Shown: piece after piece, positions 27,011 through 35,800 of the stretch
How the letters are laid out: the number at the start of each line of letters is the position of its first letter
How positions within the stretch are numbered: position 1 is the first letter of the stretch
Assembly (NCBI GenBank): GCA_016194975.1
Contig: JACQAM010000003.1
Coordinates: forward strand, 186,001 to 250,000
Source: Bacteroidota bacterium
Lineage (GTDB): Bacteria; Bacteroidota; Bacteroidia; Palsa-965
Direction of reading: 5' to 3'
DNA: 64,000 nucleotides
Made by a program: the position numbers and the translations under genes
The notes under the pieces: model-generated
What the model was told of the DNA's origin: nothing
What the model saw: the letters and a program-made list of their open reading frames with translations, nothing else
Databases searched by the model: none

Positions 27011-27060
27011 AATTGAAAATTCAAAATCAAAATTCTAAAATCAAAATTCCTCCCTCCCAT
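27008..27060. repeat. Word array 'aaaatcaaaatt'
   Basis: The sequence gaaaattcaaaatcaaaatt followed by ctaaaatcaaaattc is made of three near copies of one word and fills the short gap before the LutA-like gene. Confidence 0.55.
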
Positions 27061-27071
27061 CTCCATTCTAA

Positions 27072-27878
27072 ATGATAGTCGATCTTTTTATTCCTTGTTT
27101 TGTTGATCAGCTTTTTCCCGACACCGCGCTGAACATGGTGAAAGTTTTAGAGCGCGTGGGCTGTGGTGTGAATTATGATCATGAACAAACCTGTTGCGGA
27201 CAACCGGCGCATAACGCAGGTTACTGGGATCATTGCAAAGAAGTGGGAGAAAAATTCATTAAAGAATTTCAGAACGACCGTTATATTGTTTCTCCTTCTG
27301 CAACTTGCACAGGTTTCGTGAAAAATCATTACGGCGATCTTTTTCAGAATTCTGTTCTTCATAATCAGTGCAGACAGGTGCAGAAGAACATATTTGAATT
27401 TTCTGATTTTCTCGTGAATGTTTTAAAGATAACCGATCTCGGTGCGAAGATGGAAGGCGTTGCAGTCTATCATGATTCCTGCAGCGCATTGCGCGAATAT
27501 GCGCACGCGAATGATGCCCGTCTGGGCGGCGCATCCCCGTCCGTCCCCCGTCCGAATGGCTTGTCCGAGCCGGCAGGTGCGCAGGGAATTCATCGCGAGC
27601 CACGTTTGTTGCTTTCGAAAGTCCGCGGGCTCGAATTGCGGGAGATGAATCAGTGGGATGTGTGTTGCGGTTTCGGCGGAATGTTCTCCACCAAATATGA
27701 GAATCTCGCAAGCGGAATGGCACAGCAAAAATTGAAACATGCGGAAGAAGCCGGAGCAGAACTTATTATTTCCACCGATCTCAGTTGCCTGTTGCATCTC
27801 GATGGCCTCATCAAAAAACAGAATAAACAAATGAAACTGATGCACCTCGTGGATGTGCTCGTGCAGGGATGGGAATGA
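27072..27878 (+). CDS. LutA/YkgE-like (Fe-S)-binding oxidoreductase subunit
   Basis: A 268-residue protein with two CCG domains: QTCCGQPAHNAGY (C41, C42) with C9 and C79, and DVCCGFGGMF (C198, C199) with C137 and C239. In LutABC this subunit takes part in lactate oxidation; related subunits occur in GlpC and heterodisulfide reductase-like complexes. No LutB or LutC is adjacent. About 28 residues (144-171, AHANDARLGGASPSVPRPNG and onward) sit between REY and GIHREPRLLL, where relatives have a short turn. The insertion is GC- and proline-rich and looks like a translated intergenic repeat. Confidence 0.85.
   Translation: MIVDLFIPCFVDQLFPDTALNMVKVLERVGCGVNYDHEQTCCGQPAHNAGYWDHCKEVGEKFIKEFQNDRYIVSPSATCTGFVKNHYGDLFQNSVLHNQCRQVQKNIFEFSDFLVNVLKITDLGAKMEGVAVYHDSCSALREYAHANDARLGGASPSVPRPNGLSEPAGAQGIHREPRLLLSKVRGLELREMNQWDVCCGFGGMFSTKYENLASGMAQQKLKHAEEAGAELIISTDLSCLLHLDGLIKKQNKQMKLMHLVDVLVQGWE
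27501..27584. repeat. In-frame GC-rich insertion inside the LutA-like gene
   Basis: About 84 bp rich in ccgtc, ggcgg and gagccgg interrupt the conserved REY-GIHREP junction without breaking the frame. Composition differs sharply from the flanking codons. Confidence 0.55.
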
Positions 27879-28057
27879 AATTTTAGATTTTTGAATTTGG
27901 ATTGTACATTCCGGAAAACCGGGGAAACCTGTTTTTTGATTAATTTGCTCTGCTCATGCGCAACGTTTTTCACTTTGCTCTCTTCAGGTTTTTATTCCGC
28001 ATAATATTTTACCTGCCGATAAATTCATTGACAAAAATCTTCACTAATTTTATTTCC

Positions 28058-28768
28058 ATGAAAAAATTCATCTCTGCACTTTCACTTTTCACCGTCATTT
28101 TCTTTTCATTTCTTTCCTGCTCGCAACCGCAAGAAAAGAAAACGGCTTCGCTTCCACCGGTCATTCCCGACAGTCTTTTCCGAATGAAAAATATGCCGAA
28201 CACCATGCCCATGTTTAATTTCTGGTACGATCCCGATGATAATTATTCCTGCTACCAGGATTCAACTAAAAAAATAAAATTCGTTCGTCTCGATTCGGCG
28301 CAGAAGGAAAAATATCTTCTGCCGGTGATGGGCGATGTGGATAAACATTATGTGATCTCTTATGTAGATGCTTATTTTATTTCGAAACAGGATACCATGA
28401 ATGGATTCACACCCATCATCATCAAAGCTTCCGGCGATGATTATGATGAAATGATGATGTTACTGCTTGATAAAAAAGGAAACGTCGCTTCCAAACTTTC
28501 GCTTAGCGGTGGTGAATGCGGTGGCCCCGATGAGATCGGCGATTCACTGATGCTGAATTGCCCCTATCTTTTTTCCACGATGAAGAACGGAGAAGTTGAT
28601 TCCTACGTGCTGCACGTGTACGATCGCGAAAGCAAAGACAATATCACGCGCCCTTCGATTATAGATTCAGTGACATTCATTTCGAAGATCACCGGCGACG
28701 GAAAATTCGAGACTAAGAAAAAAGACAGCACACGTTACGAGCGGGTTTATAAATGGCAAAACGATTAA
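28058..28768 (+). CDS. Hypothetical lipoprotein
   Basis: A 236-residue protein with the signal MKKFISALSLFTVIFFSFLS followed by the lipobox cysteine (SCSQPQEKK). It has several acidic loops (WYDPDDNYSCYQD) and no domain I recognise. The frame is open from 27956, but the ATG at 28058 starts a standard lipoprotein signal. A hairpin follows 4 bp after the stop. Confidence 0.7.
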   Translation: MKKFISALSLFTVIFFSFLSCSQPQEKKTASLPPVIPDSLFRMKNMPNTMPMFNFWYDPDDNYSCYQDSTKKIKFVRLDSAQKEKYLLPVMGDVDKHYVISYVDAYFISKQDTMNGFTPIIIKASGDDYDEMMMLLLDKKGNVASKLSLSGGECGGPDEIGDSLMLNCPYLFSTMKNGEVDSYVLHVYDRESKDNITRPSIIDSVTFISKITGDGKFETKKKDSTRYERVYKWQND

Positions 28769-28771
28769 AAA

Positions 28772-28803
28772 CAAAATGTTCCGCAGAGCTGCAGAACATT
28801 TTG
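28772..28803 (+). terminator. Hairpin terminator candidate
   Basis: The stem caaaatgttc/gaacattttg is perfect, with an inner gcag/ctgc pair. The T tract after the stem is weak. It lies directly after the lipoprotein stop. Confidence 0.65.
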
Positions 28804-28976
28804 ATGTAGGGACACGAGGGGTTTTGTGAATGGGGTTTTCGGTGTGTCCGTGCTTGCCGCCCGAAAATTTTAAGTTCGTTTTCTGATTAAATTTAACGAA
28901 GATTGTTGCACGAAGTTTTTGTGGATTAGGGAATGGCAGAAATTACGAGCCAAAGGCAATAAACGGGCTTTTTTGT

Positions 28977-29231
28977 TCATTTTTCACCGGCCTTAAATCG
29001 CATTTGCTCATACTCACCCGCTTTTATTTCAACACCGAATTTCTCAAAATCATAAACCAGGTCGTGAACAAGATTCCGGTCGGGAAGGATCTTCACTTCA
29101 TGTTTTTCAATGATCCATTTTGTACCAAGCTGGCGGATCTCCTCGAACGATTCCATACTGTCTATCCGGAAAAAGGATCTGCCGTTGAGATATTTTCTGT
29201 AAACAGGAAATTTTATTTCGGGAACCGGCAT
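28977..29231 (-). CDS. Small conserved hypothetical protein
   Basis: An 84-residue cytoplasmic protein (KFPVYRKYLNGRSFFRIDSM; VKILPDRNLVHDLVYDFEKF). It resembles short Bacteroidota proteins of the form 'PIYRKY.NGKSFF.I....FEEI...G' that I recall as conserved but unnamed. It is divergent from the AddB-like gene. Function is unknown. Confidence 0.6.
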   Translation of the reverse strand: MPVPEIKFPVYRKYLNGRSFFRIDSMESFEEIRQLGTKWIIEKHEVKILPDRNLVHDLVYDFEKFGVEIKAGEYEQMRFKAGEK

Positions 29232-29338
29232 AAAAATAAAAGTTGAATGAAAAAAGAAAATTTCCCCGTTACAATGTGATCGATGTTGAGAGGTCTGAAT
29301 TAGCTTTGTCTTGCTTCTTCAAATGTACAGTTTATCGG

Positions 29339-32173
29339 ATGGAAAGTTTTCTTGATAAGGTCGCAGAATATATTCTCAGGATCAGCAACGGAGATCCGGG
29401 AAATACCTGCGTGGTTACTACTAACCGCCGTGCGGGACTTTTCCTTGGAAAAAAAATTGCTTCGAAAATAAAAGAGCCCGTATGGTCGCCCGACATTTAT
29501 GCGATCGAAGATCTCGTTTGGGAATTATCGGGAATGAAAAAAGCAGATCTTGCCGAACAGCTTTTTATTCTCTACGGAGTTTATCGTGATTCGGAAAAAG
29601 AAAAAGCAGAGTCGTTCGATCTTTTCTGCAAATGGGCGCCTTCCCTCCTTTCCGATTTCAACGAATGTGATGCCCATCTTGCCGATACAAAAAAACTTTT
29701 CGGAAATCTTTCCGACATAAGGAATATTGAGAACTGGAGTCTCGGACAAACGGAACTCACCGATTTTCAAAAACAATATGTGCATTTCTGGGCTTCCATC
29801 GGGAAATGGTATGGCGGATTCAGGAATGCGCTGGAAAAAAAGAAACTTGCAAATACCGGGCTTGCCTCGCGTTATGTAGCAGAAAATATTTCTTCGCTCA
29901 TTCCCGGAGACAAATGGAAAAAAATAATTTTCACCGGGTTCAATGCGCTAACGCCTGCGGAAGAAAAAATGATCACCGTTCTGCGCGGTGCCGGCCTTGC
30001 AGAAATTCTCTGGGATGCCGATCGTTATTACCTCGAAGATAAAACACAGGAAGCGGGAAAATTTCTGCGCGATCACCGGAAAAATCTTTTTGCAGCAAAG
30101 AACGGGCAACCGCAGGATTTCATTCACGTGGAAGACCATTTATCATCGTCAGAAAAAAAAATTACGGTGGCGGGCGTTGCGCGGAATGTATCGCAGGCAA
30201 AAGCGGCGGCGTGGTTCATTGACCAGGTGCCGGAAAATATCCGTTACTCGCCGGAGACCGCGATCGTTCTCGCCGACGAGAATCTTCTTCTTCCATTGCT
30301 TAATAATATTCCGGGCCATGGCCCCATCAATATCACCATGGGATTTCCATTCAGGAATATGCCGGTTGCGGGTTTTGTGAATGCCATTTTCCGCCTGCAC
30401 GAAAATGCGGACCGGTTCAATATTCATTCCCGCGAAGGAGAATTAAAATTTTATCACGCAGACCTCGAACGCATTTTCCGTCATCCTTATTTCCGTTCGC
30501 TGTGCGCCAATAAAAATATTCCGTCGGAACTTACTTCTTTTCTCACGCGAAGTAATTCCGTCTTCTGTACGCGTTCTTCTCTGGAAGAAGTTTTACAGAA
30601 AAAAAATATTTCTTCCGGTGTTCCGGAACTTTTCCTGCACACCTGGAAAAATGTGCAGGAAGCGATTTTCGCTTTTCTCCGCATCATTTCGGAACTGCGC
30701 GTTGCTTTTGCAGGGGAAGAAGAGAACAAACACGTGGAACTGGAAAATATTTTTCTGCTCTGGCAATTATTGCACCGGGTGCAAACACTTTTTTCTTCTT
30801 ACACGATGGGGCAGGATACAAAAGTTTTTCGCGCTGTGCTCGAACAGCAGATTGCCGCGGCGAGTCTTCCTTTCTATGGCGAGCCGCTGGAAGGGCTCCA
30901 GGTCATGGGATTTCTTGAAACAAGAACGCTGGATTTCAAAAATGTGGTTTTACTTTCCGCGAATGAGAATATTCTTCCTGCTGCAAAGAATAATTCCACT
31001 TTCATTATTTACGAATTGAGAAAAGCATTCGGCCTTCCCACTTTCCACGACCGCGATGCCGTGACCGCTTATAATTTTTACCGGCTCCTGCAGCGTGCAG
31101 AAAATATTTTCATCACTTATAATACAGACACGGATCTTTTCGGGAATAAAGAGAAAAGCCGTTTTGTAACGCAATTGCTGCACGAACTCCCGCTCGTTAA
31201 TAAAAAAGTAACAATTCATGAAACTGTTTTCGCTGCCGGAGATCCGGAAGGAGAAACAGTGTTTGCGCCGATCGTGATCCCGAAAGATAATGATGTGCGG
31301 AAAAAGCTGGATGCTGTTTCACAGAAAGGATTTTCTCCTTCTTCGCTCAATACTTACCTGCAATGTGCGCTCCGGTTTTATTTCCGTTACGTGGCGCACA
31401 TTAAAGAAAGCGATGATGTGGAAGAGATCATTGGTGATAACACGATGGGAACGATCATTCACCGGACACTGGAGGAATTGTACAAACCGGCACTCGGCAA
31501 AAATCTTGACACTGCTTTTTACACGCAGGCGCTTGTACGTGCGGAAGAAGTTTGCAATGCTGCATTCCGCCGTGAATTCGGATCGGAAGGATCTTCTACC
31601 GGGAAAAATTTGCTTGCGAAAAAAATTGCATTGCGTTACGTTCAGTCTTTTCTTGGAAAAGAACTGGAGAATTCTGCTTCGGAAAAATTAAAACTCGAGG
31701 GACTGGAAAAAGAACTTAAGGCAGTACTCGAGATCAACGGAAAAAAAATACTTGTAACCGGTAAAGCTGACCGCATTGACAAAAACGATTGCACCGTTCG
31801 CATCATTGATTACAAAACAGGAAAAACAGAATGGAGAGAATTAAGGTTTGAGGAAACTTCCGAACTGAAAAATGATATTCTTCTCGCGAAAAGTTTCCAG
31901 CTCATGACGTACGCATGGCTGTACAAGAAAAATAATCCGCAAACAGAAAATATTATTTCCGGAATTATTTCGTTCAGAAACCTGAAAGAAGGACTCATGC
32001 ATGTGCAGACGGCCGCCGGAGAATTGCCAGACTCTGCAATGCTCGATCAATTCGGGGAAATGCTGAAAGAAATTATCAGTGAAATCCTGGATGCTGGCAG
32101 ATCATTCGCGCAGACCCCTGAAGTGAAGCGATGCAGGAACTGCGATTATAAAAATATTTGTGGGAGGGAATGA
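29339..32173 (+). CDS. AddB-like PD-(D/E)XK nuclease family protein
   Basis: A 944-residue protein with an N-terminal helicase-like domain (VVTTNRRAGLFLGKKI; IVLADENLLLPLLN) and a C-terminal nuclease. The nuclease core reads MGTIIHRTLEELYK, VTGKADRIDK and RIIDYKTGKTEW, giving the D, D and K residues. Cysteines in SLNTYLQCALRFYFRY and CRNCDYKNIC near the end fit the Fe-S cluster of AddB-type nucleases. It probably works in double-strand-break processing, but no AddA partner is in the window. The start is the ATG at 29339 (MESFLDKVAEYI). Its last 50 bp recur at 39492-39541. Confidence 0.85.
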   Translation: MESFLDKVAEYILRISNGDPGNTCVVTTNRRAGLFLGKKIASKIKEPVWSPDIYAIEDLVWELSGMKKADLAEQLFILYGVYRDSEKEKAESFDLFCKWAPSLLSDFNECDAHLADTKKLFGNLSDIRNIENWSLGQTELTDFQKQYVHFWASIGKWYGGFRNALEKKKLANTGLASRYVAENISSLIPGDKWKKIIFTGFNALTPAEEKMITVLRGAGLAEILWDADRYYLEDKTQEAGKFLRDHRKNLFAAKNGQPQDFIHVEDHLSSSEKKITVAGVARNVSQAKAAAWFIDQVPENIRYSPETAIVLADENLLLPLLNNIPGHGPINITMGFPFRNMPVAGFVNAIFRLHENADRFNIHSREGELKFYHADLERIFRHPYFRSLCANKNIPSELTSFLTRSNSVFCTRSSLEEVLQKKNISSGVPELFLHTWKNVQEAIFAFLRIISELRVAFAGEEENKHVELENIFLLWQLLHRVQTLFSSYTMGQDTKVFRAVLEQQIAAASLPFYGEPLEGLQVMGFLETRTLDFKNVVLLSANENILPAAKNNSTFIIYELRKAFGLPTFHDRDAVTAYNFYRLLQRAENIFITYNTDTDLFGNKEKSRFVTQLLHELPLVNKKVTIHETVFAAGDPEGETVFAPIVIPKDNDVRKKLDAVSQKGFSPSSLNTYLQCALRFYFRYVAHIKESDDVEEIIGDNTMGTIIHRTLEELYKPALGKNLDTAFYTQALVRAEEVCNAAFRREFGSEGSSTGKNLLAKKIALRYVQSFLGKELENSASEKLKLEGLEKELKAVLEINGKKILVTGKADRIDKNDCTVRIIDYKTGKTEWRELRFEETSELKNDILLAKSFQLMTYAWLYKKNNPQTENIISGIISFRNLKEGLMHVQTAAGELPDSAMLDQFGEMLKEIISEILDAGRSFAQTPEVKRCRNCDYKNICGRE
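32124..32173 (+). repeat. Left copy of 50-bp duplication (3' end of AddB-like gene)
   Basis: The sequence from tgaagcgatgcaggaactgc to the stop codon of the AddB-like gene matches 39492-39541 at 46 of 50 positions, including a perfect first stretch of about 32 bp. Confidence 0.85.
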
Positions 32174-32176
32174 ATA

Positions 32177-32392
32177 TTAAAAATCGAGAATATCTTTCAA
32201 GGGAATATCAAGTGCTTTGGCAATTTCCAATAAGTAATACGCAGACGGATTGATCTTACCGTTTTCAACACGTTCTATACTCTGGGGATCTTTCCCGCAC
32301 GCGTGTGCGAGTTGAGTTTGAGAAAATCCCTTCATTTCCCTTAGTTCAACAATTCTATTGCCAAGTTTTTTCAGAAACCTCTCTTTGTTCAT
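32177..32392 (-). CDS. XRE-family HTH regulator, small
   Basis: A 71-residue protein consisting of one Cro/CI-type HTH (RIVELREMKGFSQTQLAHAC; IERVENGKINPSAYYLLEI). It is short, with no ligand or dimerisation domain, as in repressors of mobile elements or toxin systems. Its stop lies 3 bp past the AddB-like stop, so the genes converge. It is the first gene of the accessory block. Confidence 0.88.
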   Translation of the reverse strand: MNKERFLKKLGNRIVELREMKGFSQTQLAHACGKDPQSIERVENGKINPSAYYLLEIAKALDIPLKDILDF

Positions 32393-32808
32393 TGCCAGTC
32401 ATTGCAGACATCAAAGGGAGGTCAGAAGTCAAAAATTATTTTCAACGGATGCGTTGATATTCTATTTTTTTATTATGTTTGTTAACATCACAATTAGAAA
32501 CAACAGTTCAAGAAATATTTTTAATAGGATAGGCGCGCATCCCCCGCGCGGCCGATCCTGTCTCGCTTAAAACGCGGGATTCAGGGGTGACGCTAAGAAG
32601 ACCCTTTTGGCGCTCACCTGATTTTTTTTCTTTCTGATTTTTTAATCAGGATGAAACAGTAACAAAGTTCTTCCGCTTTAAAACCGGAAATGTTTGGTAG
32701 TTGACGAGGATTTTTCTCACGTGGTCGGATCGCATTTTATTAGAATTCTCACAGGCATGAATAGCTTATGCTGTTTTTGTTTGCTTTCAATAATTAAAAA
32801 TAAAACCA
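32393..32808. other. Gene-free gap with a cluster of hairpins
   Basis: No gene is seen here. The left 120 bp is AT-rich and should hold the promoter of the minus-strand XRE gene. The hairpin cluster at 32524-32660 is listed separately. The last 150 bp precede the large T9SS gene and show no clear signal. Confidence 0.6.
32524..32660 (+). ncRNA. Three consecutive hairpins, candidate small RNA or leader
   Basis: Hairpin 1 is aggataggcgcgc/gcgcggccgatcct. Hairpin 2 is caggggtgacgct/ggcgctcacctg followed by T8, a classical terminator shape. Hairpin 3 is cctgatt/aatcagg around a T-rich loop. The order stem, terminator, second terminator is what a short independent transcript would look like. No promoter was identified. 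Confidence 0.35.
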
Positions 32809-35800
32809 ATGACCCTCAAACAAAACCGATCCCGAAAAATCAGAATACACACGTATTTATTCCTGCTTGCGACAATGTTATTGTCGCCGCGAGTGAATTT
32901 CGGGCAGACCATGTCTGTTCCTTCATCTTACATCACTCTCGGACAAAACGATTCATGTTTTGCATTTACGAGTTCAAATTCTGATAACTGGTTTAAGTTT
33001 ACCGCTCCACTTTCAGCGCTTGAATTTGATCTGAGTAATACCACTTCTTCCGGTTTCGATAGCGTTGCCTTCTGGAAATCTACCGGGGGTGATATTACTT
33101 TCGTGAATTCAGGAGTGAAAACCGGCGATGAAAATACGTTAGTTGATACAGCATTATCTACCGACAGTATTTATTGGATTTATGTTCGCAAGGTTGGTAC
33201 GGTAAGTTGTACGGCGAATAATTGTATTTCCTTCAAATCGTCTTTTATGGTTGTATTTTGCGGAACAGGATGTCCGTCGGTTTTGTATGATAGCACCAAC
33301 ACGTGCGAGTTAGTTTGTAATGGTGGCTTTGAGTATAATTATTTCAATCCAACGACTCTTAATAAACTTCTTTACGCTTGTCCCTGGCAAAGGCCTGCCT
33401 TTACAGGCACCATAATTTCCACTCCGGATTATTTTTCCAGTGACGGTGGAACTCCCGTTGATATTCCATCAAATAATTTTGGCTGGCAAAATTCGTACAC
33501 AAGTAACAGCGCGTTAAGCGATAGCGGCTATGCGGGCATCCTGTGTTATTGGGGTGGCGATTCCAACAATCCTGCCGATCCTGATTATAGAGAATACGTA
33601 TCGGAGCCGTTAATCTCCAATCTGCTTGCAGGAAAACAATACAAAATTTCTTTTCGTGTAAGTCTGGCCGATAAAGCTCAATGGGGTTCAAAAAATCTCG
33701 GAGCGTATCTTTCTTCTGGAATTCTAACGCAAAACAATGCGAACTTCATCAATGTCATACCACAAGTTGTAAATTCCTCATTCATTACTGATACAATGAA
33801 TTGGGTTCTTATTAGTGGAACTTATACTGCAACAGGAACCGAATCATGGATTACAATTGGTCAATTTACTTCAGATGCGGGTTCCGTTACACATTTTCAG
33901 ACCACAGGAGTAAACGGTTCATACTACTATATAGATGATGTTAGAATTGAACCGTATCCCGATTCGATTTTCGTTTCTGTAACTCCGAATCCGGTCTGTA
34001 ACGGAGATACTGTTCGGTTGATCGCGCAAACAAATGTTGCTAACGCTTATTTTTTCACATGGCTCGCCGATCCCATTGCTACCGGAGGATTGCTGACGAA
34101 TAATAACGATACTGTTTATGCGCTTCCGGGAGATACTGAAATTTATAAATCAATAATCCATCTTCCGAATTATTACGGGTGTACTATCAACGACACGACA
34201 AAACTGATTTGGCTTCCCGGCCCGAAAAATGTAAATGCCGGAACCAACCAAACGATTTGTCTCGGAAAATCTGCGACTCTTATGGGAACGCTGCAAGGAA
34301 CATACAACACCACTTCCTGGGCGACGATGAACAATCAGATCATTTGTACAAATTGTACGACGACAGTCGTTAATCCTTCAATGACCACGCAGTATATTTT
34401 CACTGCCACAAATACTGTTACCGGATGCAGTGATACTGATCGTGTTTGGATCATTGTCAATCCGCTTCACCCAAGTATTATTCTTCCTGTCGGCGGAGCC
34501 ACCACGTGTGCAGGGTGTTTGAACTTCACAACATCTCAAAGCTATTCTGCTTACAGTTGGTCTGCGAATACTTCTAACTCTTGTGACACTTGCAGCACGT
34601 TCCAGGTTTGTTACCCGCAGAATTTTAATCAGGTGAGTGCGCCGGTTTCTGTAAGTGTAACTGATTCTAACGGTTGTATGGGAAATGCTACGATTTATGT
34701 TCCCCCGTGCTGTGTATATAAAGGTTATCTCGATTCCACAATTTCAAATGACAGCACCTCGCATCTTCTGATTTCACATCCGGGATTACTTGTTTTTAAT
34801 GTCGTAAATCAATCATGGGATGCAGTCAACAGAAATTTTTCTATCAACGGAGTTTTAGTCATTGATCAGAAAACAAGATTCATTGGCTGCGATATATGGA
34901 TGGGGCCGAATGCAAAAATTATTATTCGTTCCGGAATAAGTTTTGAGCTTACCAAACAAGGGAACAGTGTTCATCCTACGCGGCTTTACGATGGATTGTG
35001 TGGGGAAATGTGGGATGGAATTTATGTTGACGGAACAAATCCTTTATCGGAACTGAAAGTGAATAAAGGAACGACGATTGAAGATGCAATGAATGCAATC
35101 GTTTCTACGCACGGCGGAAAATTCACTGTTGATGGAAGTAGTGGTCAGGTAAAATTGAATAAGAATTACATTGCTATTCTTATTCATCCTTATAATGGCA
35201 CTCATCCGGGGACAATCCGCAACACAATAATTTCATGTGATAAAAATGGCCAGTCGGGAGCAACTGTCGGTGTGTCGAATAACAGCGCTTTTCTTGATTC
35301 ACCATTCTCGGCTTCGGTTGGATACGCTGGAATTGTCATTGACACGGTGACGAATTTCACTATTGGTGATAGTACGCTTTACAGTTACCGCAATTTATTT
35401 GAGCGCACAACTTTCGGAGTTTACGCCGTACGATCAAATACGAATGTGTGGAATAATGATTTCCGTTATTTCACCGCGCCAACGCTCGCGCACGTTGCGC
35501 CTATTGGAGGAATCGCAGTTTATGCCACGAATACTTCGTTCGGAACATCAACTAATAAACTCACGGTGGGAAGAGCCGGTACAAAAAAAGCAGCGAATAT
35601 TTTTAAGTGGAGCAGTTATGGCGTTGAAGCAACCGCAGGAATGAATTTGAGTTGCGAGCGTAACAGGTTTGATTCCTGTTACGTGATCAGCATTTATTCT
35701 TTGGCAGATTACAATCGCACCATACTTGTGAATCTTGATACACTGCACGATTGCACAGGAACGAATATCAGTTGCGTTCAAACCAACAACAGCACGATCA

